Origin: Mesoterricola silvestris
Lineage (GTDB): Bacteria; Acidobacteriota; Holophagae; Holophagales; Holophagaceae
NCBI RefSeq assembly: GCF_030295405.1
Contig: NZ_AP027080.1
Coordinates: 868,001 to 932,000, forward strand
Direction: 5' to 3'
DNA length: 64,000 nucleotides
In this document: positions 49,696-57,986 of the stretch, in pieces
Layout of the letters: every line of letters begins with the position of its first letter
How positions within the stretch are numbered: position 1 is the stretch's first letter
Made by a program: the position numbers and the translations under genes
The notes under the pieces: model-generated
Databases searched by the model: none
The model's input: only the letters and a program-made list of their open reading frames with translations
What the model was told of the DNA's origin: nothing

Positions 49696-50457
49696 ATGCG
49701 ACAGGAAGAACGTTTGGGCCTGATCCTCGATCGGCTTTCAAAACAAGGAACGCTTGGGGTTACCGACATCGCCCAGGAGCTGGGCGTTTCCACCGCCTCG
49801 GTGCGCCGGGATCTGGAAATGCTCGAAGAACAGCATCTCCTCTCCCGCACCCACGGCGGCGCCGTGGCCAACAGCCTCGTGTACGAGCTCCCCCTGCGGT
49901 ACCGGGGCGGCCGCCACAAGGACGAGAAGCGCCGCATCGCCGCCGCGGCCCTGGAGGCCCTGGGCGAAGGCACCGTCTCCATCGGCCTCACCGGCGGCAC
50001 CACCACCACCGAAGTGGCCCGGGCCCTGGCCATGCGCTCCGGCCTGACCATCGTCACCAACGCCCTCAACATCGCCTCGGACCTGGCCCTGCGCCCCAAC
50101 ATCAAGCTCATCGTCACCGGGGGCACCGCCCGCAGCGAGTCCTACGAACTGGTGGGCCCCCTGGCCGAGGCCAGCCTGGACGGCATCCACCTGGACCTGG
50201 CCATCGTGGGCGTCGACGGCATCTGCGTCCAGGGCGGCCTCACCACCCACCACGACGTGGAGGCCCACACCAACCGCGCCCTCATCGAACACGCCCGCCG
50301 CACCGTCGTGGTGGCCGACGGCTCCAAGGTGGGCCGCATGGCCTTCGCCCGCATCTGCCCCGTCACCCACATCAGCGAACTCATAACCGACCCCAGCGCC
50401 GACCCCGCCGAGCTCGCGAATCTTCGGGAGGCGGGCGTGAAGGTATCCATCGCCTAG
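49696..50457 (+). CDS. DeoR-family repressor, AgaR-like
   Basis: This is a 253-residue regulator. The N-terminal HTH is GVTDIAQELGVSTASVRRDLEML and the C-terminal sugar-phosphate sensor domain shows GLTGGTTTTEVA, TIVTNALNIASDLA, VTGGTARSESYELVGP and VVVADGSKVG. I start at the ATG at 49696, preceded closely by AGGA, so the protein opens MRQEERLGLIL, as DeoR members usually do. It probably represses the divergent galactosamine-type operon until a phosphorylated sugar binds. Confidence 0.9.
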   Translation: MRQEERLGLILDRLSKQGTLGVTDIAQELGVSTASVRRDLEMLEEQHLLSRTHGGAVANSLVYELPLRYRGGRHKDEKRRIAAAALEALGEGTVSIGLTGGTTTTEVARALAMRSGLTIVTNALNIASDLALRPNIKLIVTGGTARSESYELVGPLAEASLDGIHLDLAIVGVDGICVQGGLTTHHDVEAHTNRALIEHARRTVVVADGSKVGRMAFARICPVTHISELITDPSADPAELANLREAGVKVSIA

Positions 50458-50470
50458 GTTCCGGTCATCG

Positions 50471-50800
50471 TTCCTGCCGGTGGCCGCAGGTTTGCCGAAC
50501 CGGGTTCCAACCCGAGGTCCCGACCCACCGGTGTTCCAACTTCTTGCGCCGACCCACCGGTAGCGCAAGCAGCGTGACCGCTGCTCGCGCTTGCCGTTGC
50601 GCGGGGACCCTTGGGGATGGAGTACCTGGGCGGGTCCAGGTTTGGCGGTTACCCCGAATCCATGCCTGGATACGGCAGAGCGCTCGCAGGCACACTGCCT
50701 GCGAGCGCTCACGGTGGGTCGGCGCATGCTGTTGGAACACCTATGGGTCGGGGCCTCGCCCCGGAACCCGGATCAGCAAACGCACAGCCCCCGGCAGGGA
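50471..50800. repeat. Large inverted repeat (BIME/REP-like pair)
   Basis: Two ~100-base arms (50471-50570 and 50701-50800) are about 80% complementary. Each has its own terminal hairpin. The right one (50678-50710) is a perfect 15-bp stem with a CAC loop. The left hairpin lies around 50564-50595. The whole 381-base spacer between the regulator and the reductase gene is occupied by this structure. No gene is present. Confidence 0.8.
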
Positions 50801-50838
50801 TCGCCCGGAAGGGACGAAGGGCTCAACCCGCCGACCCT

Positions 50839-51924
50839 TCAGTAGGGCTTCTCCCCCTTCACCAGCCCGAAGCTCGACGCGGGCGCCGACACACCGTTTA
50901 CGGTGGTGCCGCCGTTGTGGATGGCGGGGAAGATGGGCTGCATGCTCTGGGGGAAGCCGAAGACGGGGGCGGTGAGCTGGTCCAGCTGGGCGGTTTCTTC
51001 GGGGGTGAGGGTCAGGGGGAGGGCGCCCAGGTTGTCCTCCAGCTGCTCGATGCGGCGGGCGCCGATGATGGTGGAACCGACGCCGGGGCGGGCCAGGACC
51101 CAGGCCAGGGCCACCCGGGCCACGGTGCTGCCGTGGGCCTTGGCGATGGCCTCCAGGGCGTCCACCAGGGCGAAGGTGGCTTCGTTGAGGTGGGGGGCGA
51201 GGAAGGGGTTGGCGGCGTGCTCCTGGGACGCGGCGGTGGCGCGGGTGTACTTGCCGCTGAGGATGCCGCGCTTGAGGGGGGACCAGGGGGTGATGCCCAG
51301 GCCGAACTCCAGGGCCAGGGGCACCAGTTCCTGTTCCACGGTGCGCTGCAGGAGCGAATACTCGATCTGGAGGCCGATGAAGGGGGCCCAGCCCCGGAAG
51401 TGGGCCAGGACGTTGGCCTGGGCGATCTTCCAGGCGGGGGTGTCGGAGACGCCGATGTAGCGCACCTTGCCGGACCGCACCAGGGTGTCCAGGGCGGCCA
51501 TGGTCTCCTCGATGGGGGTGTGCACGTCCCAGTTGTGCAGCCAGTACAGATCGATGTAGTCGGTCTGGAGGCGGCGCAGGGAGTTCTCGCAGGCGCCGAT
51601 GACGGACTTGCGGCCGGAGCCGCCGCCGTTGGGGTCCCCGGGGTAGAGGTTGCCGCTGAACTTGGTGGCGATCACCAGGCGGTCGCGCTTGGCGGGGTGG
51701 CGGCCCAGGTGGTCGCCGATGATCTTCTCGGAATGGCTCTTGGTGTAGAAATTGGCGGTGTCGATGAAATTGCCGCCCCGGTCGATGAAGTGGTCCAGGA
51801 TCCGCTGGGATTCCTCCACGCTGGAGCCCCACCCCAGGTCCTCGCCGAAGGTCATGGCCCCCAGGCACATCGGGCTGACCCGGAGGCCGGAGTGGCCGAG
51901 CGTCACGTAATGGTCGAGCTGCAT
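50839..51924 (-). CDS. Aldo/keto reductase
   Basis: This is a 361-residue NAD(P)H-dependent reductase. The tetrad is in place: Asp and Tyr in FIDTANFYTKSHSE, Lys in LVIATKFSGN, and His in DLYWLHNWD. The nucleotide loop is WSPLKRGILSGKYTR and IIGARRIEQLEDNL. AAGGAGG before the ATG at 51924 fixes the start, although the frame is open far upstream. The divergent AraC regulator probably controls it. The substrate is unknown. Confidence 0.93.
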   Translation of the reverse strand: MQLDHYVTLGHSGLRVSPMCLGAMTFGEDLGWGSSVEESQRILDHFIDRGGNFIDTANFYTKSHSEKIIGDHLGRHPAKRDRLVIATKFSGNLYPGDPNGGGSGRKSVIGACENSLRRLQTDYIDLYWLHNWDVHTPIEETMAALDTLVRSGKVRYIGVSDTPAWKIAQANVLAHFRGWAPFIGLQIEYSLLQRTVEQELVPLALEFGLGITPWSPLKRGILSGKYTRATAASQEHAANPFLAPHLNEATFALVDALEAIAKAHGSTVARVALAWVLARPGVGSTIIGARRIEQLEDNLGALPLTLTPEETAQLDQLTAPVFGFPQSMQPIFPAIHNGGTTVNGVSAPASSFGLVKGEKPY

Positions 51925-52024
51925 GGGACCTCCTTGGGTGAAATTGAGTCCGCCGTGAGAATACGCCCCGGATTCCGGACGATGAATGCTTGAAAGTCCG
52001 CATGACATGCGCGATCGTTCCAGC

Positions 52025-52951
52025 ATGGCGGATCTCTTCTCGGACATTCTCAAGCTGGCCAACGCCCAGTCGGTGATCACCGGCGCCTTCCAGGCCGGCG
52101 GCGCCTGGGCCTTCCGTTTCCCGGCGCCGGACATGATCAAGTTCTTCGGGATCGTGCGGGGATCCTGCTGGCTGCGGGTGGAGGGCGAAGCCGCGGACCT
52201 GCGCCTGGGGCCGGGGGACGTGTTCCTCCTGTCGGCCCCCCGGGCCTTCACCCTGGCCACCTCCTGGGAGCTGGAACCCCTGGACGCCGTGGCAGTGTTC
52301 CGGGACTGCCCCGGACCCGTCACCCGCATCGGCGATGGGGACGATTTCCAGCTGCTGGGCGGCCATGTGGAACTGGGCGCCGGCAGTGGCGACCTCCTCA
52401 CCGCCGTCCTGCCGCCCATGATGGTGGCCCGGGCCGGATCGCCCCATGCGGCCATGTGCCATTGGGTGCTGGCCCAGCTCGCCCAGGAGCGCTCCGGAGA
52501 GCAGCCGGGGGCCGCGGTGGCCTCGGAGCAGCTGGCGCACCTCCTGTTCATCCACATCCTGCGGGCCCACCTGGCCCAGACCAGCCAGTTCCCGGCGGGC
52601 TGGCTCCGGGCCATCACGGACCGGGACCTGGCCCCCGCCCTTCGCCTGATGCATGGGGAACCCGGCAGGGCCTGGCAGCTCACGGAGCTGGCCAAGGCGG
52701 CCGGCATGTCCCGCACCACCTTCGCCACCCGCTTCCGTTCCGCGGCGGGGGTCCCGCCCCTCACCTACCTCACCCAGTGGCGCATGCGCCTGGCCAAGCG
52801 CGCCCTGGTGGAGGGGGACACGCCCGTGTCCACCCTGGCCTTCACCCTGGGCTACACCTCCGAAAGCGCCTTCAGTCATGCCTTCAAGCGCACCACCGGC
52901 CTCGCGCCGAACCGGGTGCGGGGGGTTGCCCGGGGCCTCCCCGGGGAGTAG
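52025..52951 (+). CDS. AraC-family regulator with cupin sensor
   Basis: This is a 308-residue regulator. The N-terminal cupin (SCWLRVEGEAADLRLGPGDVFLL) is of the AraC_binding_6 type. The C-terminus has two HTHs: WQLTELAKAAGMSRTTFATRFR and DTPVSTLAFTLGYTSESAFSHAFKRTTGLAP. Earlier ATGs at 51986 and 52007 are possible; MADLFSDIL at 52025 is the usual opening. It diverges from the aldo/keto reductase and is its likely activator. Confidence 0.9.
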   Translation: MADLFSDILKLANAQSVITGAFQAGGAWAFRFPAPDMIKFFGIVRGSCWLRVEGEAADLRLGPGDVFLLSAPRAFTLATSWELEPLDAVAVFRDCPGPVTRIGDGDDFQLLGGHVELGAGSGDLLTAVLPPMMVARAGSPHAAMCHWVLAQLAQERSGEQPGAAVASEQLAHLLFIHILRAHLAQTSQFPAGWLRAITDRDLAPALRLMHGEPGRAWQLTELAKAAGMSRTTFATRFRSAAGVPPLTYLTQWRMRLAKRALVEGDTPVSTLAFTLGYTSESAFSHAFKRTTGLAPNRVRGVARGLPGE

Positions 52952-53004
52952 CCTGGACGCGGAGTGTGGATGCGATCCCCGCATGCGACAACGTGGATGA
53001 GCCT

Positions 53005-53085
53005 GGAGACGGTTGCGGTCTCCGGGGCCGTGGCCTAGCCCGGCCCCCTCGGCCTCTCAAGGACGCCCCCCGCTGGGGGCTTGAG
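53005..53085. other. Three GC-rich hairpins between araC-like gene and rsgA
   Basis: GGAGAC/GTCTCC (53005-53023) and GGGGCC/GGCCCC (53024-53047) stand in tandem. CTCAAG...CCCCC/GGGGG-CTTGAG (53056-53085) follows. None has a U-tract. They may form a structured rsgA leader or a rho-type termination zone. Confidence 0.45.
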
Positions 53086-53112
53086 TGAATCTCCATCCAG
53101 GAATCTCCAGCC

Positions 53113-54222
53113 ATGACGCTTTCCGCGAACCCTTTGGCGGGCCTAGGCCCCGCCGTGAATGCCTTCGAAAACCTGTCCACCTTCGGGTGGACCTCACCCC
53201 ATGACCTCGCCTTCCGCGCGCGCTTCGGCCCTCCTGTCGAACCGGGGCGCGTGGTGGCCGCCAGCCGGGGCCTCGCCCTGGTGCGCACGGCTTCCGGCGA
53301 GCGGCTGTGCACCCCTTCGGGCAGGATGCGGGAGCGCCTGCTGGCCGATGACCTGACCCTCTGCGCGGGGGATTGGATCGCCCTGCGCCTGGACCCCGGG
53401 GATACCCGGGGCCGCATGGTGGATCTGCTGGAAAGGGGGCCCTCCCTCACCCGGCAGGGGCCGGACGGACGGCCTCAGTGCCTGGCGGCCAACCTGGACG
53501 TGGTGTTCCTCGTCATGGGACTGGACCGGGACTGCAACGCGGCCCGGCTGGAGCGCTTCCTCGCCCTGGCCTGGGGCAGCGGGGCCCGTCCGGTGGTGGT
53601 GCTCACCAAGGTGGATCTCAACGACCGGGCCGAGGCCTTCGCCGCGGACATGCGCGGGGTGGCCCCGGGCGTCCAGGTGCTGGAGGTCTGCGCGCCCGCA
53701 GGGCAGGGCGTGGCGCGGGTGGGGGCCTGCCTCCAGGGTGGCCTCACGGGGGTGCTGACCGGTTCCTCCGGCGCCGGGAAGTCCACGCTGCTCAACGCCC
53801 TCCTGGGCGAGGACGCGCGTCCCACCGGGGCGGTGCGGGCCTCGGACGGACGGGGGCGGCACACCACCACCCGGCGGGAACTCTTCCCGTTGCCCGGGGG
53901 CGGCTGCCTCATCGAAACCCCCGGCGTCCGGGAGGTGGGCCTGGGCGCCGAGGGCGCGGACCTGGACACCGCCTTTTCGGAAATCGCGGCCCTCGCGGCC
54001 CGGTGCCGGTTCCGGGACTGCGCCCACGGCGCCGAACCCGGGTGCGCCGTGCGGGAGGCCCTGGACCAGGGCCTCCTGGGCGGGGACCGCTACGGGCACT
54101 ACCTCCAGCTCCGCCGGGAGGTGGCCTTCGAGGCGGCGCGGGGGGACGAGCGGCTGTGGCGGGAGCGGGAGGACAAATGGCGCCGCATCAGCAAGGCCCA
54201 GAAGTCGCTCCGGAAACGGTGA
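53113..54222 (+). CDS. rsgA: Ribosome small subunit-dependent GTPase A
   Basis: This is a 369-residue circularly permuted GTPase that helps mature the 30S subunit. An OB-fold N-terminus is followed by G4 TKVD (165-168), G1 GSSGAGKST (217-225), G3 ETPG (268-271), and a zinc site with Cys298, Cys303, His305 and Cys311 (CRFRDCAHGAEPGC). Length and order are standard. AGGA eleven bases upstream supports the ATG. Confidence 0.96.
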   Translation: MTLSANPLAGLGPAVNAFENLSTFGWTSPHDLAFRARFGPPVEPGRVVAASRGLALVRTASGERLCTPSGRMRERLLADDLTLCAGDWIALRLDPGDTRGRMVDLLERGPSLTRQGPDGRPQCLAANLDVVFLVMGLDRDCNAARLERFLALAWGSGARPVVVLTKVDLNDRAEAFAADMRGVAPGVQVLEVCAPAGQGVARVGACLQGGLTGVLTGSSGAGKSTLLNALLGEDARPTGAVRASDGRGRHTTTRRELFPLPGGGCLIETPGVREVGLGAEGADLDTAFSEIAALAARCRFRDCAHGAEPGCAVREALDQGLLGGDRYGHYLQLRREVAFEAARGDERLWREREDKWRRISKAQKSLRKR

Positions 54223-54235
54223 TGGGGGCGCGCCC

Positions 54236-55219
54236 TCACGCCGTCCCGGCCCACCGCACGGCGACCAGGGTGAGATCGTCCAGAACGGGCGAACCTTCCA
54301 GGAACCGCTCCAGGGCGCCGCGGCAGGCCGCCAGCAGTTCCGGCAGGGGCAGCCGGAAGGCCTGTCCCAGCGCCGCGGCGGCCCGGCCCATTCCGAATTC
54401 CTCCTCGCCCTTCGTTCCCTCCGTCCAGCCGTCGGTGTACAGGAGGAGGGTCTGGCCTTCCGCAAAGGACAGATCCTGGCGGGGGAACACGGAATCCGGG
54501 AAGAGGCCCAGGGGAAGGCCCCCGCCTTCCACGGGGCGCACCCCCTGGGCGTCCGCCACCAGGGGGCGGGTGTGGCCGGCGTTCGCCAGCTCCGCCCGGC
54601 CACCCGCGGCCAGGCGGAGGGTGGCCAGGGTCGCGTAGCTGGTGGCCAGGGTGGCCTGGGCGAAGAGGCCGTTGGCCTCGGCCATGAGGAGGGGCAGGGG
54701 ACGGCCCGCCGGGGCCAGGGCCCGGAACAGGCCGTGGAGGTGGGCCTGCAGGAGGGAGGCGGCCACCCCCTTGCCGGCCACGTCCCCCAGGAGCAGGTGC
54801 AGCGGGTCCCCCTGGCGCTGGGGCGGGATGAGATCCACGTGGTCCCCGGAGACCGCCCCCTTGGGTTCCCACAGGTGGGCCACTTCCCAGCCGTCGCAGC
54901 GGATGAAGGGGGCCGGCAGGAGGGCCCGCTGGACCCGGCCGGCGGTTTCCAGGTCCCGCTCCAGGGCGCGGCGGGCTTCGGGGGTGAGGCACTCCAGGCA
55001 GATCTGGACCATGGGATCCCGGGCCAGGTCCTCGGGATCCAGGGGCCCCCGGCACACGCAGCAGGTGCCCCAGCTCCCGGTCTCCAGGGCGCCGATGGCG
55101 CCGTCCACCCGCCGCAGGAGATCGGCGAGGTTCCTTTCCTGGGCTTCGGACGCGAGCCGGGCCAGGTGCTCACGGCCGGCGGTGAGGCGATCCACCAGCA
55201 GGGATTCGGTGGGTGTCAT
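54236..55219 (-). CDS. SpoIIE-type PP2C phosphatase with DksA/TraR-like zinc finger
   Basis: This is a 327-residue protein. Residues 1-80 resemble a DksA/TraR module: a helical lead LADLLRRVDGAIGALETGSWG, then CCVC (53-56) and CLEC (74-77) zinc-finger cysteines. Residues 90-325 are a SpoIIE/RsbU phosphatase with SGDHVDL, LLLGDVAGKGVAA, LLLYTDGWTEG and LDDLTLV, all expected metal aspartates. AGGAGGT precedes the ATG. It likely dephosphorylates an anti-sigma-factor antagonist; the zinc finger may sense redox state or bind RNA polymerase. It diverges from a CGNR gene. Confidence 0.88.
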   Translation of the reverse strand: MTPTESLLVDRLTAGREHLARLASEAQERNLADLLRRVDGAIGALETGSWGTCCVCRGPLDPEDLARDPMVQICLECLTPEARRALERDLETAGRVQRALLPAPFIRCDGWEVAHLWEPKGAVSGDHVDLIPPQRQGDPLHLLLGDVAGKGVAASLLQAHLHGLFRALAPAGRPLPLLMAEANGLFAQATLATSYATLATLRLAAGGRAELANAGHTRPLVADAQGVRPVEGGGLPLGLFPDSVFPRQDLSFAEGQTLLLYTDGWTEGTKGEEEFGMGRAAAALGQAFRLPLPELLAACRGALERFLEGSPVLDDLTLVAVRWAGTA

Positions 55220-55305
55220 GGCGGACCTCCTCGGGCAAGGGAGACGGTTAAAAATAACCTCCCGTTCTAACCTGTCAAGTGGATCTATAGGGTTATATTG
55301 GGGGC

Positions 55306-55914
55306 ATGGACGCACCGGCCGCAACGCCTTTCCCTGGTGAGATTTCCCTGGATTTCGCCAATACCTGGGCGGACCGGGGCCGGGCCTCCACGGACGAACT
55401 CCGTTCCATGGACGCCTTCCTGGCCTTCGCGCGCCGGGCGGGCCTGGTGGACGAGGCGGAAGGGGCAGGCCTGGACCGCCTCGCGCGGGAGGATCCCGCG
55501 GCGGCGGGGGCGGCCCTGGCCCGGGCCCGCCGGGCGCGGGAGGCCATCTACGGCCTCTGTTCACGGCGCGCGGCCGGAGTGCCTCCCCGGCCCGGCGATC
55601 TTCGGGCCTTCAACGGGGCCCTGGCCGGGGCCCTGGGCCACCTGCGGCTGGAAGCGCAGGGGCACGGGTTCCGGTGGGCCTGGGACCGGAACGCCCTGGA
55701 CGCCCCGCTGTGGCCCATTCTCCGCGCGGCCGCGGACCTCCTGGCTTCGGAGGAGGCCGGCAGGATCCGGGAATGTGCGGGGGACGGGTGCACCTGGCTG
55801 TTCCTGGACCGCAGCCGGGCCGGGTCCCGCCGGTGGTGCTCCATGAGCAGTTGCGGCAACCGGGCCAAGGCCAGGCGCCACTACCGGGCCCGGGAGTTCA
55901 GTCGACCCCGATGA
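55306..55914 (+). CDS. CGNR zinc-finger (ABATE-domain) regulator
   Basis: This is a 202-residue protein with the N-terminal ABATE domain (FPGEISLDFANTWADRG) and a C-terminal CGNR zinc finger (CAGDGCTWLFLDRSRAGSRRWCSM, then SSCGNRAKARRHY). These are predicted stress-responsive transcription regulators. The spacer to the divergent phosphatase contains GGTTA-AAAA-TAACC (55246-55259), a good operator candidate. Confidence 0.92.
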   Translation: MDAPAATPFPGEISLDFANTWADRGRASTDELRSMDAFLAFARRAGLVDEAEGAGLDRLAREDPAAAGAALARARRAREAIYGLCSRRAAGVPPRPGDLRAFNGALAGALGHLRLEAQGHGFRWAWDRNALDAPLWPILRAAADLLASEEAGRIRECAGDGCTWLFLDRSRAGSRRWCSMSSCGNRAKARRHYRAREFSRPR

Positions 55915-56107
55915 TGACGTTGGAGGCCTTGATGATGGCGTGGGCCGTGTCGCCGGGCTTGAGCTTCATGCCCTCGGCGGAGGCCTTGGTGATGGTGGAG
56001 ACGATCTCCACGCCGGGGCTGAGCTCGATGACGATCTCCGATTCCACGGCGCCGTGGTTCACCTTCGTGATGCGGCCTTTCAGGACGTTGCGGGCGCTGA
56101 GTTTCAT
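55898..56107 (-). CDS. mop: Molbindin (TOBE-domain molybdate-binding protein)
   Basis: This is a 69-residue single TOBE domain. The run KLSARNVLKGRITKVNHGAV is followed by VESEIVIELSPGVEIVSTIT and IIKASNVIIG, which is the Mop/ModG fold that stores or buffers molybdate. I start at the ATG at 56107, with GGAGG five bases upstream; a GTG at 56113 is the alternative. It lies just downstream of modC and overlaps the end of the CGNR gene on the other strand. Confidence 0.92.
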   Translation of the reverse strand: MKLSARNVLKGRITKVNHGAVESEIVIELSPGVEIVSTITKASAEGMKLKPGDTAHAIIKASNVIIGVD

Positions 56108-56143
56108 GGCCACCTCCCTGGGGCTCCGGCCCCGAGGCCCCGA

Positions 56144-57226
56144 TTATGCACCCAATGAGTCCTCTATGGGCACCACCTGGATGGCGCTGGCCTTGATGAG
56201 GGCGTGGACCTCCTGACCGGGGGCCAGGTCCAGGTCCTGGGCGGCCCAGGTGGTGACCAGGGCGTGCAGGGGGAAGCCCGCGTCCAGGCCCACCCGGGTC
56301 AGGGCCCCCAGGGGCTCCATGGCCGTGATGGTGGCCCGGAGGCGGTTGCGCTGGGTGAGGAGGCCATGGGGGCCGCGCTCCAGGGACACGCCCTCGCCGC
56401 GGATGCAGGCGTACACCTCCGGGGTGGCGCCGCCGGGGTCCGGGGCCACGAAGGCCACGCCCCCGGCCTCCAGGCGCAGGAGGCCCTCGGTGGTGCCCGT
56501 GACCCGGGCCCGCACCACGGCGCCCATCTGGTCCCCGGGGACGCCGCCGGCGCCGGCGAGGACGGAGGCCGGGGGGCCGTCGCGCACGATGCGCCCCTCG
56601 GCCATGAGCAGCATGCGGTCCCCCAGGGCCAGGGCCTCCACGGGGTCGTGGGTCACCAGGACGGCGGGCACGTCCAGGGCTCGCAGGATCTGCCGGAGGT
56701 TGTGGCGGAGCAGGTCCGCGGCGGCGCGGTCCAGGGACGCGAAGGGCTCGTCCAGGAGTACCAGGCGCGGCCGGGGCGCCAGGGCCCGGGCCAGGGCCAC
56801 GCGCTGCTTCTGCCCGCCGGAGAGCTGCCGGGAGCGCCGGTCCTCCAGCCCCCGGAGTCCCATGAGCTCCACGAGCTTGGCCACGCGCCTGTGGCGCTCC
56901 TCCCGGGGGAGGCCCTGGAGCCCGTAGGCGATGTTGCCGGCCACGGTGAGGTGGGGAAAGAGCACGGAGTCCTGGAAGACGTAGCCGATGCCCCGGCGGG
57001 AGGCGGGCACGCCCGGGCCGGGCCCGAACCACACCTCGTCCGCGGCCCGGATGGCGCCGCGGTCCGGGGTCTCCAGCCCGGCCAGGCACCGCAGGAGGGT
57101 GGTCTTGCCGCAGCCCGAGGGGCCGAAGAGCACCGTGAGGCTGAAGCTGCCCAGGGCCAGGTCCACCTCGCCCTGGATGGTGGGGCCCTGGGGGAAGGCC
57201 TTGGTGAAGGACGCCCTCAGGCCCAT
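56144..57226 (-). CDS. modC: Molybdate ABC transporter ATP-binding protein
   Basis: This is a 360-residue ABC ATPase with Walker A FGPSGCGKTTLL, signature RQLSGGQKQRV, Walker B LVLLDEPFASLD, and a C-terminal TOBE domain (TPEVYACIRGEGVSLERG, then LDLAPGQEVHALIKASAI). The TOBE domain and the modB and mop neighbours support molybdate or tungstate. It overlaps modB by ten bases. Confidence 0.92.
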   Translation of the reverse strand: MGLRASFTKAFPQGPTIQGEVDLALGSFSLTVLFGPSGCGKTTLLRCLAGLETPDRGAIRAADEVWFGPGPGVPASRRGIGYVFQDSVLFPHLTVAGNIAYGLQGLPREERHRRVAKLVELMGLRGLEDRRSRQLSGGQKQRVALARALAPRPRLVLLDEPFASLDRAAADLLRHNLRQILRALDVPAVLVTHDPVEALALGDRMLLMAEGRIVRDGPPASVLAGAGGVPGDQMGAVVRARVTGTTEGLLRLEAGGVAFVAPDPGGATPEVYACIRGEGVSLERGPHGLLTQRNRLRATITAMEPLGALTRVGLDAGFPLHALVTTWAAQDLDLAPGQEVHALIKASAIQVVPIEDSLGA

Positions 57227-57882
57227 GGGCGCTCCCGGGAGCGGAGCCAGGCGGTGCCCGAGAGCACCGCCAGGGCGAAGGCCAGGAGGAGCAGGGCGGT
57301 GCGGTTGGCGCCGGCCATGTCGAAGGCCTGCACCTGGTCGAACAGGGCGATGGAGGCCGTGCGGGTGGTGCCGGGGAGGTTGCCGCCCACCATGAGCACC
57401 ACGCCGAATTCCCCGATGGCGTGGGCGAAGCTGAGGATCATGGCCGAGAGCAGGCCCCGCCAGGCCAGGGGCAGGGCCACCCGGAAATAGACGCCCAGGG
57501 GCCGGGAGCCCAGGGTGGAGGCCACCTCCAGGAGGCGCCGGTCCACGCCCCCCAGGGAGGCCACCAGGGGCTGGAGGAAGAAGGGCAGGTTGGTGACCAC
57601 CTGGGCCAGGAGCAGGCCCTGGAAACTGAAGACCAGCCGCGCCCCGGTGAGCTGCTCCCAGGCGGCGCCGATGGGGCTGCGGGGTCCCAGGGCCACGATG
57701 ATGTAGAAGCCCAGCACCGTGGGGGGCAGGATGAGCGGCAGGGAGGTGAGGGCCTCCAGGAGCACCTTGCCCCGGAAGCGGCCCAGGGAGAGGGGCCAGG
57801 CCAGGAGGGTGCCCAGGGGCAGCAGCAGGGCCACGGAGCACGCGGCGAGCCGCAGGCTGAGGCGGATGGCCTCCCAGTCCAT
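57217..57882 (-). CDS. modB: Molybdate ABC transporter permease
   Basis: This is a 221-residue inner-membrane permease with about five helices and the EAA loop region (LLEVASTLGSRPLGVYFRVALPLAWRG). It is the partner of ModC. A periplasmic ModA binding protein, normally upstream, is absent here; the next upstream gene is an ABM-domain protein. modA must be elsewhere, or this cassette borrows another binding protein. Confidence 0.9.
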   Translation of the reverse strand: MDWEAIRLSLRLAACSVALLLPLGTLLAWPLSLGRFRGKVLLEALTSLPLILPPTVLGFYIIVALGPRSPIGAAWEQLTGARLVFSFQGLLLAQVVTNLPFFLQPLVASLGGVDRRLLEVASTLGSRPLGVYFRVALPLAWRGLLSAMILSFAHAIGEFGVVLMVGGNLPGTTRTASIALFDQVQAFDMAGANRTALLLLAFALAVLSGTAWLRSRERPWA

Positions 57883-57944
57883 GTCAGGGCTTTTCGAAGG
57901 GGGCGGACTGCGCGGCGCGGCCGTTCAAGGGAACTCCAAGGGGT

Positions 57945-57968
57945 CGATGTCTGTTATCTCATACATCG
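57945..57968. promoter_or_regulatory. 24-bp dyad upstream of modB
   Basis: CGATGTCTG and CATACATCG arms (eight of nine complementary) flank TTATCT, 63 bases upstream of the modB start. The size and position suit a ModE-like or other dimeric repressor site, but it does not closely match the E. coli ModE consensus as I remember it. Confidence 0.45.
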
Positions 57969-57986
57969 CCCCGGGGGGGAACCCTC

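Noticed and set aside
50611-51993. A 460-codon plus-strand frame opposite the aldo/keto reductase
   Set aside because: It is the antisense shadow of a well-supported enzyme and repetitive in Gly, Val and Gln.
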